The notes beneath the pieces were generated by a model, which was given only the letters and a program-made list of their open reading frames with translations, did not search any database and was not told the DNA's origin. DNA of 64,000 nucleotides from Pseudanabaena sp. M085S1SP2A07QC (GTDB taxonomy: Bacteria; Cyanobacteriota; Cyanobacteriia; Pseudanabaenales; Pseudanabaenaceae), in the NCBI GenBank assembly GCA_020404895.1, contig JADBWK010000064.1, positions 1 through 64,000 of the forward strand, given 5' to 3'. Shown one piece after another: positions 9,895 to 18,754 of this stretch (positions are counted from its first letter, which is position 1; the number at the start of each line of letters is the position of its first letter). Both the position numbers and the translations under genes were made by a program.

Positions 9895-11259
9895 ATGCTA
9901 CTACAGGGACAAAAAATCACGCTTACCATCGACGATCTAGCTGATAGCGGCGATGGGGTGGGACGTTATGAAAATATCGCCATCTTTGTTCCCAATAGTG
10001 TTCCTGGCGATCGCATTACCGCAAAATTAGAATTTGTGAAAAAGAACTTTGCTCACGCCAGCATCGAGAAAATTCTTTCACCTTCAAGCGATCGCGTCTA
10101 TCCTAAATGCATCGTTGCCGATAAATGTGGCGGTTGTCAATGGCAAACTGTGGGCTATCCTGCACAGTTGCGAACTAAGCAAAATATTGTCTTACAAGCT
10201 TTACAACGCATCGGTGGTTTTGATGCTGAGATGTTAGAAGCACTCATTTCACCGATTGTGGGCGCGAAGGAAAGTTTACACTATCGCAACAAAGTTACCT
10301 ATCCTTTGGCAACTGGACGCGATGGTAATATCAGGGCGGGATATTATCAAAAGGGAACCCATAAAATTGTCAATCTCAATCAATGCCCAGCCCAAGATAT
10401 CCGACTCGATCCGATGTTGGAAGAAATTAAGCGCGATATTCATAACCAATGTTGGGAAATCTACGATGAGAAAACGCACACGGGGCTATTGCGTCATCTA
10501 GGGCTACGCATTGGTCGCAATACAGGTGAAGTCTTGATTACTCTAGTGACAAGAGATTGGGATGTCCCGAACTTGAATGTATTTGCCCAAACTTGGTTAG
10601 ATCGCTATCCTAAAGTTATGGGTGTAATTCTCAATTGCAATCCTGATAGAACCAATGCAATTATGGGACGAGAGAGCCGTTGCATCGTAGGGAAGGATTA
10701 TCTCTTAGAGAAATTTGCGGGTTTAACTTTCCGTTTGCGAGGCGATACCTTCTTTCAGGTCTATACTGAGCAAGCAGAAAAGATGCTAAAAATTATTGAA
10801 GCAGAACTTGATCTAAAAGGAACCGAAATCCTCTTAGATGCCTATGCAGGAATTGGCACGATCGCATTACCTTTGGCGGAGCAAGTCAAACAGGCGATCG
10901 CGATCGAAATCCAGCCACAGGCTACTGCACAGGGCAAACTCAATGCTGAACTCAATGGCATTGACAATGTCGTTTTTCATACTGGCAAAGTCGAAGAATT
11001 AATCAGTACACTCAATCTGCAACCTGACATCGTGATCCTCGATCCACCACGCAAAGGTTGCGAACCTAATGTAATTGATTATCTCCGCGAAAATCCTCCC
11101 GATCGCCTTGTCTATGTCAGTTGCAATCCCGCCACCCAAGCGCGAGATTTAAAATTATTATGCGATGGCGATCGCTATCAAATCACCCGCATTCAACCCA
11201 TAGACTTTTTCCCCCAAACCTCTCACGTTGAGGCGATCGCCTTTCTTGAAAAGTCGTAA
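9895..11259 (+). CDS. rlmD: 23S rRNA (uracil-5-)-methyltransferase
   Basis: TRAM domain; CVADKCGGCQWQ; ILDPPRKGCEPNVI; YVSCNPATQARDL. Confidence 0.93.
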   Translation: MLLQGQKITLTIDDLADSGDGVGRYENIAIFVPNSVPGDRITAKLEFVKKNFAHASIEKILSPSSDRVYPKCIVADKCGGCQWQTVGYPAQLRTKQNIVLQALQRIGGFDAEMLEALISPIVGAKESLHYRNKVTYPLATGRDGNIRAGYYQKGTHKIVNLNQCPAQDIRLDPMLEEIKRDIHNQCWEIYDEKTHTGLLRHLGLRIGRNTGEVLITLVTRDWDVPNLNVFAQTWLDRYPKVMGVILNCNPDRTNAIMGRESRCIVGKDYLLEKFAGLTFRLRGDTFFQVYTEQAEKMLKIIEAELDLKGTEILLDAYAGIGTIALPLAEQVKQAIAIEIQPQATAQGKLNAELNGIDNVVFHTGKVEELISTLNLQPDIVILDPPRKGCEPNVIDYLRENPPDRLVYVSCNPATQARDLKLLCDGDRYQITRIQPIDFFPQTSHVEAIAFLEKS

Positions 11260-11292
11260 ATCAAAAAATCCTTGTTGCGCTAGAATAAGCCA

Positions 11293-12459
11293 ATGACTAC
11301 TAGAAATCTAGAAAACATCACAATTCATCAATTCCGAGGTCTAAAAGAACTTGAGCTAAAAGACCTCGGACAAATTAATTTGCTTGTTGGTGTTAATAAT
11401 TCAGGTAAAACTAGCGTACTTGAAGCTTTATCAATTTACTGCAATTCCCTAGATTTACGGAATTGGATAATTACTGCGACAGCAAGAGAAGGAAATCCAC
11501 TTACTACTTCTCCAACTCCAATTCTCACTTCACTACGATGGCTATTTGCGCAAGAGAAACACCAAACAGGCATTATTTTTATATCGGGAGATGGTCAATT
11601 TGCTGTCAAGAAGATCAAAGTAACATATGAAGAAATTGAAGGTATGTTTTCTCAAAAGCAATCAGCACGATTTAATAGTTTAGAAAAGCTTGCAGAACTA
11701 ATCGGAACAGAATATAAGTTAACTAATGAAGAAGATGTTTTACAGTTAAAGAAAGGATTAAGTTTAAAAATCGAATTAAATGATGATCAATCCAAGTTGT
11801 TAGATGATAAATCTTCTCATTTTATTAAAACCTACCAAATCTGGGAAAATGATTTTCTTTTATCTTCTGATGAAATTATAGACGAATACATATTACTAAA
11901 ATCTATTATTACAACGACTTCACATTGTTCAAATATTGGTCAAATTAAGTTATTGTCAGATGCTAGTTTTCACAATTTCAAAGCTGATGTATTAGATTTA
12001 TTAAGTCAGATGGATTCAAATATTTCTGATGTAGAAATTCTTGCTGACCCAAAGTCAACAGATTTTTATGCAGGTATTTATATTCAACATAAAAGGCTTG
12101 GGTTGGTTCCTTTAAGTTCATTTGGTGATGGTGTGCGGCGATTACTTCATATTGCCTTAAAGCTAGCAAGTGTGAAAGGTGGAATTTTATTAATTGATGA
12201 ACTAGAAGCAACAATTCATACAGAAGCCTTACAAAATTCTTTTCAATGGTTAGCGAAATGGAGCAAGGAAATGAATGTACAAATCTTTGCGACTACCCAT
12301 AGCCTTGAAGCTGTTGATGCTTTATTAGCAGTAAATGAAAGCGCATCAGATTTAGTGCTTTACAGACTTGAGCCAAAAGAAAATCTAACAAAAGTAATTA
12401 GACACGATTGGAGTCGATTAAAGCGCCTACGAGAAAATTTGGGTATGGAGGTTCGTTGA
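11293..12459 (+). CDS. AAA ATPase (OLD/AAA_15/21-like)
   Basis: GVNNSGKTSVLEAL Walker A, ILLIDELEATIHTEAL Walker B, QIFATTHSLEAVDAL. Confidence 0.9.
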   Translation: MTTRNLENITIHQFRGLKELELKDLGQINLLVGVNNSGKTSVLEALSIYCNSLDLRNWIITATAREGNPLTTSPTPILTSLRWLFAQEKHQTGIIFISGDGQFAVKKIKVTYEEIEGMFSQKQSARFNSLEKLAELIGTEYKLTNEEDVLQLKKGLSLKIELNDDQSKLLDDKSSHFIKTYQIWENDFLLSSDEIIDEYILLKSIITTTSHCSNIGQIKLLSDASFHNFKADVLDLLSQMDSNISDVEILADPKSTDFYAGIYIQHKRLGLVPLSSFGDGVRRLLHIALKLASVKGGILLIDELEATIHTEALQNSFQWLAKWSKEMNVQIFATTHSLEAVDALLAVNESASDLVLYRLEPKENLTKVIRHDWSRLKRLRENLGMEVR

Positions 12460-13241
12460 TGGATCGGCGCTGTGTGTTGATAATCGTTGAAGGTAACCAT
12501 GACCAAGCCTTTGTAGCAAAAGTTTTTCGCAAATTACTAGATTTTTCTTCTTGGAATCAGGAAACAGAATCACTAGAACCCTTATGGCAAGCACTTGTTC
12601 CTTCTTACAATCCTAAAAAGACAAAAAAGTATTACACAAGGCTGAATATGCCAACCATTGTGAATACCAATTATTTGTCAATAGCTATCTATGTTGGGGA
12701 AGGGAGTAATTTGCTAGAAAACTTGATTGGAGAAAACACTAGCGTTCTTCAGAATATCAGTGATGCTTTATCTAATCTCAATCCTGATGCTTTTTCAGGT
12801 TTTGGAATAATTCTTGATGCCGATAAAAAGACTCCTGATGAAATAGCTAAAAAATATTGCAAGAAATTAAAAGAATATTTTCCAAACTTTCCCAATCAGC
12901 CTGGCACTGTAGTGAAAGGTTCACCGAATTTAGGAATATACATACTGCCAAATAATTCAGATCAGGGGGTATTAGATACGTTGCTTTGTGAGTGTGGCGA
13001 GATTGCCTATCCAATTCATATGCAAAGAGCTAAGGACTATATTAATCAGTTCTCTGAGATAAAGTGGAAGAGATTTGACAAAGATAAGGCAACTATAGCA
13101 ACAGTAGCAAGTGTTCTTAAACCTGGTAAAACCAATAACACAAGTATTTCTGATAATGAGTGGGTTAGTAATGATACTGCTCAGCAGATTCCTGCGATCC
13201 AATCTTTAGTAGATTTTTTAAGAAATTTGATAGAAATTTAG
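12459..13241 (+). CDS. TOPRIM-like DUF3226-type protein, 1-nt overlap with upstream ATPase
   Basis: MDRRCVLIIVEGNHDQAF (E motif), GFGIILDADKKT (DxD); TGATG overlap. Confidence 0.75.
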   Translation: MDRRCVLIIVEGNHDQAFVAKVFRKLLDFSSWNQETESLEPLWQALVPSYNPKKTKKYYTRLNMPTIVNTNYLSIAIYVGEGSNLLENLIGENTSVLQNISDALSNLNPDAFSGFGIILDADKKTPDEIAKKYCKKLKEYFPNFPNQPGTVVKGSPNLGIYILPNNSDQGVLDTLLCECGEIAYPIHMQRAKDYINQFSEIKWKRFDKDKATIATVASVLKPGKTNNTSISDNEWVSNDTAQQIPAIQSLVDFLRNLIEI

Positions 13242-13252
13242 GTGTACAAGTT

Positions 13253-13348
13253 GATGGTGATCGCTATCAACTTATGAGCATTCAACCTATCAATTTCTTC
13301 CCGCAAACTTCCCATGTCGAAGCGATCGCTTTTCTTACAAAGTATTAA
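13253..13348 (+). pseudogene. Displaced 3'-end remnant of rlmD (DGDRYQLMSIQPINFFPQTSHVEAIAFLTKY*)
   Basis: 74/96 nt and 25/31 aa identical to rlmD 3' end at 11164-11259. Confidence 0.92.
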
Positions 13349-13366
13349 CAGCAATTCCTGAGCAGA

Positions 13367-13429
13367 CCAAGACAAGAGATTTTTTTAAAGTGTTGCTTTG
13401 CAACACTTTAAAAAAATCTCTTGTCTTGG
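13367..13429. terminator. Perfect 30-bp-arm palindrome with ttt loop; probable original rlmD terminator
   Basis: ccaagacaagagatttttttaaagtgttgc-ttt-gcaacactttaaaaaaatctcttgtcttgg. Confidence 0.85.
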
Positions 13430-13513
13430 ATTTGAGCGCAAAGCGCTGTAAATGGCGGTTATCGAACTCAGGTAATGTTATGTTAGAAAACCTGTCTTTA
13501 AGTATTTTTTGTA

Positions 13514-14596
13514 ATGTCTAAAAACTATAAAATCACCCTTCTCCCTGGGGACGGGATTGGTCCCGAAATTATGAAGGTAGCGGTGGCAGTGCTACAGGCG
13601 ATCGCACCCAAATTTGGGATTACCTTTGCTTTCGAGACATCTCTAGTTGGCGGTGCAGCGATCGATGCAACGGGACATCCTTTGCCTGAAGAAACCTTAC
13701 AGCTTTGCAAAAATAGTGATGCAGTTTTACTAGCCGCAGTTGGTGGCGAAAAGTGGGACACGATGCCATCAAATTTGCGCCCTGAACAAGCTTTACTAGG
13801 CTTGCGTGGTGGCATGGGCTTATTTGCCAATTTGCGCCCTGCTCAGATTTTGCCCCAGTTAATTGATGCATCGACCTTGAAACGTGAAGTGGTTGAAGGC
13901 GTAGATATTCTAGTAGTACGAGAACTTACAGGCGGCATTTATTTTGGCAAACCCAAGGGGATCGTCACCGATGAAAATGGTGTACGTCGTGGTTTTAATA
14001 CGATGGTTTATACCGAGCCAGAAATTGATCGCATTGCCAGAGTTGCCTTTGAGGCTGCTCAAAAACGTCGTGGTTCTGTCTGTTCAGTTGATAAATCCAA
14101 TGTCTTGGAAGTGTCGCAGCTATGGCGCGATCGCGTGACTAGTATTTCTAGCGAATATCCTGATGTGAAATTGTCCCACATGTATGTGGATAATGCCGCT
14201 ATGCAGATCATTCGCAATCCCAAACAGTTTGATGTAATCCTAACTAGCAATCTATTTGGCGATATTCTCTCCGATGCGGCAGCAATGTTAACAGGTAGCA
14301 TTGGCATGTTGCCATCAGCTAGCCTCGGTGAAACAGGGAAACCTGGAGTATATGAGCCTGTGCATGGTTCTGCTCCTGATATTGCTGGTAAAGATTTGGC
14401 AAATCCTTTAGCTCAAGTTTTAAGTGCGGCAATGATGTTGCGCTATGCCTTTAATGAAGGAGAGGCTGCCGATGCGATCGAGTTGGCGGTGAATAAGGTT
14501 CTCGATTCTGGCAAACGTACAGGCGACATCATGGCGGATGGTTGCGAAAGATTAGGCTGTATCGCTATGGGAGAGGCGTTGCTAGCCGCGCTGTAA
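13514..14596 (+). CDS. leuB: 3-isopropylmalate dehydrogenase
   Basis: [37 protein letters not shown]-type motifs. Confidence 0.96.
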   Translation: MSKNYKITLLPGDGIGPEIMKVAVAVLQAIAPKFGITFAFETSLVGGAAIDATGHPLPEETLQLCKNSDAVLLAAVGGEKWDTMPSNLRPEQALLGLRGGMGLFANLRPAQILPQLIDASTLKREVVEGVDILVVRELTGGIYFGKPKGIVTDENGVRRGFNTMVYTEPEIDRIARVAFEAAQKRRGSVCSVDKSNVLEVSQLWRDRVTSISSEYPDVKLSHMYVDNAAMQIIRNPKQFDVILTSNLFGDILSDAAAMLTGSIGMLPSASLGETGKPGVYEPVHGSAPDIAGKDLANPLAQVLSAAMMLRYAFNEGEAADAIELAVNKVLDSGKRTGDIMADGCERLGCIAMGEALLAAL

Positions 14597-14638
14597 AAAG
14601 AGAGGTGTCGCGATGCGACACCTCTCTTTTTACAGCGC
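14588..14638. terminator. Perfect 24-bp-arm palindrome containing the leuB stop codon
   Basis: gcgctgtaaaaagagaggtgtcgc-gat-gcgacacctctctttttacagcgc; stop at 14594-14596. Confidence 0.9.
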
Positions 14639-14652
14639 TTTGCAATCAAACC

Positions 14653-14745
14653 AAAACAGAAAATGGCTACGCCATTTTCTGTTTTTAAATCCCTTACAGG
14701 GTTTGGCTTTTAATTCACAGAAGTGTTGTCACACTTTTGTGAATT
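14653..14745. repeat. Composite double-hairpin repeat, copy 2
   Basis: aaaacagaaaatggc-tac-gccattttctgtttt ... aattcacagaagtgttgtcacacttttgtgaatt. Confidence 0.9.
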
Positions 14746-14838
14746 GGTATAACTGCTGTCCTCACTCAACTACAGCACAGATTTTGCAGGCTTAATAGTG
14801 TTGTGCCTACAATACTTAAGCCTGCAATTACCAATCAA

Positions 14839-14901
14839 CCAAACCAAGAAAAATTTTAAAAGCATTGCCTTGCAATGCTTTTAAAATTTTTCTTGGTTTG
14901 G
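14839..14901. terminator. Perfect 30-bp-arm palindrome overlapping the 3' end of the NACHT gene
   Basis: ccaaaccaagaaaaattttaaaagcattgc-ctt-gcaatgcttttaaaatttttcttggtttgg. Confidence 0.9.
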
Positions 14902-17220
14902 GTTTGAGAGTAAAGCGCTGTGGGTTATTGGTAATAGCAAACTTTGCTCGATCGCTTGTCTGACAGGTTGACGCACATAGCAATCACTTTCAAGGCATTC
15001 GACTAAAAGACGATTAGCATTACAGTATTGACGTAAATGCTCAAGTTGATGGGGAGTGAGATTCCAAATTTGACCAATATTACGATTGTTGATCGTCTGT
15101 TGACGCAGGTTATTAGCCCAATCCTCCCATTTGATCTCGCTATCAGCATCTTCAGGACAAGCTTCAATTAGTTCTGTTAAAGCATCTGCCAATTGCGAAT
15201 CGACAGCTTCTTGGGCATATTCCAGAGCAAGACTAAGATCTAGTTCTAAATCAAGTCCCAGATCTTCCCCATCTTTAGTTTCTAAGGCTCTTGCCAGATC
15301 AAAAGCGAGATCAACATTGAGATTACGATTTTGACAAAGATCAAGATCAAGTACTAGGCTCCGCGCTAAGACATTAGCCAAGTTGTGAGGAGAACTCTGG
15401 GCGATCGCACGTCCAAGAGTTAGATAGAAAGCCCGTACTGATTGAATACGATCGGTCACTTGAACAGATTCTGCTTTTTGGTTAACCCATTGCAACAAAC
15501 TTTGTAATTGAGGATCACTAGCTAACAGGCGATCACAATACTCTTTCATCAATATTAGCAACTCGTCGGCTGATCGCATCATACCGACGGCAAGGCGCAA
15601 AATATCATGCCAACGTTGATCAGTAATTTTAGTCGCTAGCAATGTCAATGTATCTTGGCTGCCATTATAAACAAACTCTCTCGCTGCTAAATATTCATGA
15701 AAAGTTAAATGCGAAAAAGAATAAATTCCCTTAGCTCGTTCTACAAACAACCCATGCTGTGATTCAATCGCCCTGATAATTGCTGCACTATCGAGTTGCA
15801 AAGCATCCTCATCGGTATTTGCTTTTGGTAAATTACGAATATATTCAGTAATATAGCTTTCCAGATCGACTTGCCGAAAAAAGTAATCTCCTTGATAAAA
15901 TGTTGTGCAAGCAACTTGGGCTAACAAATCTTCTTTACGTTGCATCGACAAATTTTTATAAATTTGATGCCGTTCAATATTGCGTTTGGCATCCCATTTT
16001 TTAAGCAGTACGTCCAACCCTTCTCGATAGAGCTCTGAACGGTTAGTAGGGAAATCACCAAATTCATCGAACACTAAACACAATAGAGTCAGCAGTAACG
16101 GATTAGTAGCCAATTCTTGAATAGGGCGATTGTCTTCTACTTTTCGCAAAAAAATCTCAATATGTCGGGAATTATTAAGAAACCAACGCTGGGCAAATTG
16201 CGAAATTTGCAATGGTTGGAAGTTCGCAACTTCGACTTCAGTGAACTTCTCAAATATATATTCCTGCGATCCCAAGCGACTGGTAATCACAAAACGATTG
16301 GTATAGAATTGCTCCGAAAAACTCCGTAAATCTTCAAGCACACGATGCAAATCATTTTCGCGAACTTCATCCAGTCCATCTAAAAATAGAATCGCTCGAC
16401 CTTGTTGTAGAAGCTGTTTAACATTTGCCTCATTACTAATGTTATAAGCGCATAAGTCTTGAGAGATATAATCTAATAACAGTGGCTGAGATTCTGCGCC
16501 TGCATACTGACGCAATGTCACAAAAATTGGAACCAAATCACTAAAGATATCGCCTTGCGAACATTTCAGGGCTGTATATTTTAATAGCGTCGTTTTCCCT
16601 GCACCTGGTTTACCTAGCAGCATCAGTTTACTGTAGCGATTTAGAGCTTCCATACTAGAAATACGATCTTCATTGATGAGTCCCATCTCAATGCGATCGC
16701 GTCCATGATAAGTAGCCAAAAAATCAGCAATTCCCAAACGACGGCGGCTGGTAATTTTTTCTAAAACATCTGTACCTGTATAAATATTTTCCAGATCAAT
16801 CGGATGCGACATATCCAACACTCGCATGGTAGCACAGCGCTCTTGGATTAGTTGACGACTGCGATGGCGTAGTTGCTGCACCAGTTCTTCAATGTTGATG
16901 TCCGAGGCTACACCTTGACTAGATATAGATTGGGTCGCAAGAAATAGGTTTTGCTCATTTTGTGAACTGGTTTCTGCGTCTAAAAAATTTTGCAAAATAT
17001 GTAAGAGACGATTATTTTTGCCAGGTCCCTTACCACTAATGTCAAATTTTCGATAAATTTCTCCCATCCGCTTGCGATAGGCTTCTTCAGAAATGCCTAA
17101 AAAGCTAGCAACTTCACGATCTTCACGATCTTCCCCAAATCGCAATAGGAAAACACTTTCCTGATCAGCAGAAAGCTGATGGGTTTGCGCCATTCGCATC
17201 AGAAATTTTTGGGGAAACAT
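14881..17220 (-). CDS. NACHT-type STAND NTPase with N-terminal HTH-like region
   Basis: LMLLGKPGAGKTTLLKYTALKC, AILFLDGLDEV, SHLTFHEYLAAREFV. Confidence 0.88.
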   Translation of the reverse strand: MFPQKFLMRMAQTHQLSADQESVFLLRFGEDREDREVASFLGISEEAYRKRMGEIYRKFDISGKGPGKNNRLLHILQNFLDAETSSQNEQNLFLATQSISSQGVASDINIEELVQQLRHRSRQLIQERCATMRVLDMSHPIDLENIYTGTDVLEKITSRRRLGIADFLATYHGRDRIEMGLINEDRISSMEALNRYSKLMLLGKPGAGKTTLLKYTALKCSQGDIFSDLVPIFVTLRQYAGAESQPLLLDYISQDLCAYNISNEANVKQLLQQGRAILFLDGLDEVRENDLHRVLEDLRSFSEQFYTNRFVITSRLGSQEYIFEKFTEVEVANFQPLQISQFAQRWFLNNSRHIEIFLRKVEDNRPIQELATNPLLLTLLCLVFDEFGDFPTNRSELYREGLDVLLKKWDAKRNIERHQIYKNLSMQRKEDLLAQVACTTFYQGDYFFRQVDLESYITEYIRNLPKANTDEDALQLDSAAIIRAIESQHGLFVERAKGIYSFSHLTFHEYLAAREFVYNGSQDTLTLLATKITDQRWHDILRLAVGMMRSADELLILMKEYCDRLLASDPQLQSLLQWVNQKAESVQVTDRIQSVRAFYLTLGRAIAQSSPHNLANVLARSLVLDLDLCQNRNLNVDLAFDLARALETKDGEDLGLDLELDLSLALEYAQEAVDSQLADALTELIEACPEDADSEIKWEDWANNLRQQTINNRNIGQIWNLTPHQLEHLRQYCNANRLLVECLESDCYVRQPVRQAIEQSLLLPITHSALLSNPNQEKF

Positions 17221-17266
17221 AAGTTTATTATCTTAAGGGAAATAGCCTTTAGGGGCGCTTTCTTTA

Positions 17267-18148
17267 TCATAAATGCCGATCGCACCATGCATCAATATCC
17301 GCTAGTAAGCGATCGCCTATTTCCCAAGGCAATAAATGGGCGGTATTTGGGTAAGAGATAAATTCACAATTAGGCAATAATTTTGCAGTTTCTAATGTTG
17401 ATGCTGCTGTGATATGGCGATCTTGCTCTGCGGCGATCACAAGGCAGGGGATTTGGATTTTAGCTAAATCACCAGTACGATCATATCCCAGCCTTAGTGC
17501 TTGCGTTAATGCTTGTTGAGCATAGCGCGAAGTTTGTAAATAGGCTTTTGCACCCGTATGAGAAATCTGATCGTAGGCTCCTTGAGTATGCTGCTGAATT
17601 AAATATTTAATCAGCGATCGCTTACCAAACCACTCAATAGGCCCGCGCTGCTTTGGCGCAATCCAATGCCAAGCAACGGCAATTACTAAATTTACATATT
17701 CCCACCAAGCAACTTTTGGTAAACTGCTACGCGGTTTGGCAGCTGTGGCAACTAAAATCAAGCCTGCTATTTTCGGAGCAGTTTTTTTGGGAATAGGAGT
17801 GAATTGGTTTTGAGATAAATTCTGCTGCTCAGCAGCTCGCAACGCCAACTCTAACGCCAAGATCCCACCTAAAGACCATCCTAAAATCAGATATTCCGTT
17901 TCTAGATGCTCATTCAATAAGTCTTGCTGCTCAGATTGGAGATCTCTTTTCAAAAGATCCCAGAGATCTTGTATGTGATCTAACATTGTGAAGCTCATAG
18001 TTGCCTTACAATTTCCATAACCACGCAAGTCAGGCGAGATCGCCCTAATACCTTGAGCATGAAAGTATTGAGCGAAGATCTGCATTGCTTCGCTATTTCC
18101 AGGATGTCCGTGTAGGCATAAAACTTTTAATCTGTGATCGCTAATCAT
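17267..18148 (-). CDS. Alpha/beta hydrolase
   Basis: LCLHGHPGN, GWSLGGILALELA, NTAHLLPWE. Confidence 0.85.
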   Translation of the reverse strand: MISDHRLKVLCLHGHPGNSEAMQIFAQYFHAQGIRAISPDLRGYGNCKATMSFTMLDHIQDLWDLLKRDLQSEQQDLLNEHLETEYLILGWSLGGILALELALRAAEQQNLSQNQFTPIPKKTAPKIAGLILVATAAKPRSSLPKVAWWEYVNLVIAVAWHWIAPKQRGPIEWFGKRSLIKYLIQQHTQGAYDQISHTGAKAYLQTSRYAQQALTQALRLGYDRTGDLAKIQIPCLVIAAEQDRHITAASTLETAKLLPNCEFISYPNTAHLLPWEIGDRLLADIDAWCDRHL

Positions 18149-18341
18149 CCGAAATACATTTGAAATAAATCAAGTCTTACTTACCTTAACTTGGCAATGA
18201 CGCAGACTTCACAGGATCTCGACGCTTTCAATCTCCCAAAAGAAAAAAGCGTCAGTCAAATAATTACCAAACCCATCAATATTATTTCAGTTTATGAAAT
18301 AATCCCTGACTTGACTTATGCGAGTCTTATAGCAATATCAA

Positions 18342-18542
18342 ATGGTGCAACTACTAGATTCTGAATGTGGAATCGCCAAAGTTCCACTGTTTAATCAAGT
18401 TACAAACAGGAAATGTCGAATTAGTGAAATTGCCGATTGGTTTCAGCAACATATTATTCGGGCTGCACTCAAACTCGATAAGTTAACTGAAAATCATACT
18501 AGCGATCGCGAAGCACTGGGTTTATTGGGTGCGTTACGCTGA
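18342..18542 (+). pseudogene. Fragment of PatA/DUF4388-type domain, paralogous to part of the 18755 ORF
   Basis: VQLLDSECGIAKVPLFNQVTNRKCRISEIADWFQQHIIRAALKLDKLTE vs VQLIDAANLLARVGNDNFPLFAKVTTGQYRICAIADTFKQPIYRTALLLDKLAQ. Confidence 0.65.
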
Positions 18543-18754
18543 CGCTAAAACACCCTACTTCACTGAATGTTAAGATAAAACTAAGTAGAATTGCTTAGAC
18601 GCAGTATAGCAATAACCCGAATACAATTTGGGATAATGTATCTAAGGAAACCAATCGAATTTGGCTGTAGTTGCTACGATCTATAACTATGCGATCCGTT
18701 TTTTTGTAATAATTATAGTATTTTCCCCATCCAAGTGCCTCCCAGTCAAAAAAC

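Noticed and set aside
10049-10501. Out-of-frame ORFs within rlmD
   Set aside because: Overlap a strong CDS; no family resemblance.
11293-13241. Calling the ATPase/TOPRIM pair PARIS or Gabija outright
   Set aside because: The effector looks DUF3226-like, and no helicase (Gabija GajB) or DUF4435 signature is evident from reading alone.
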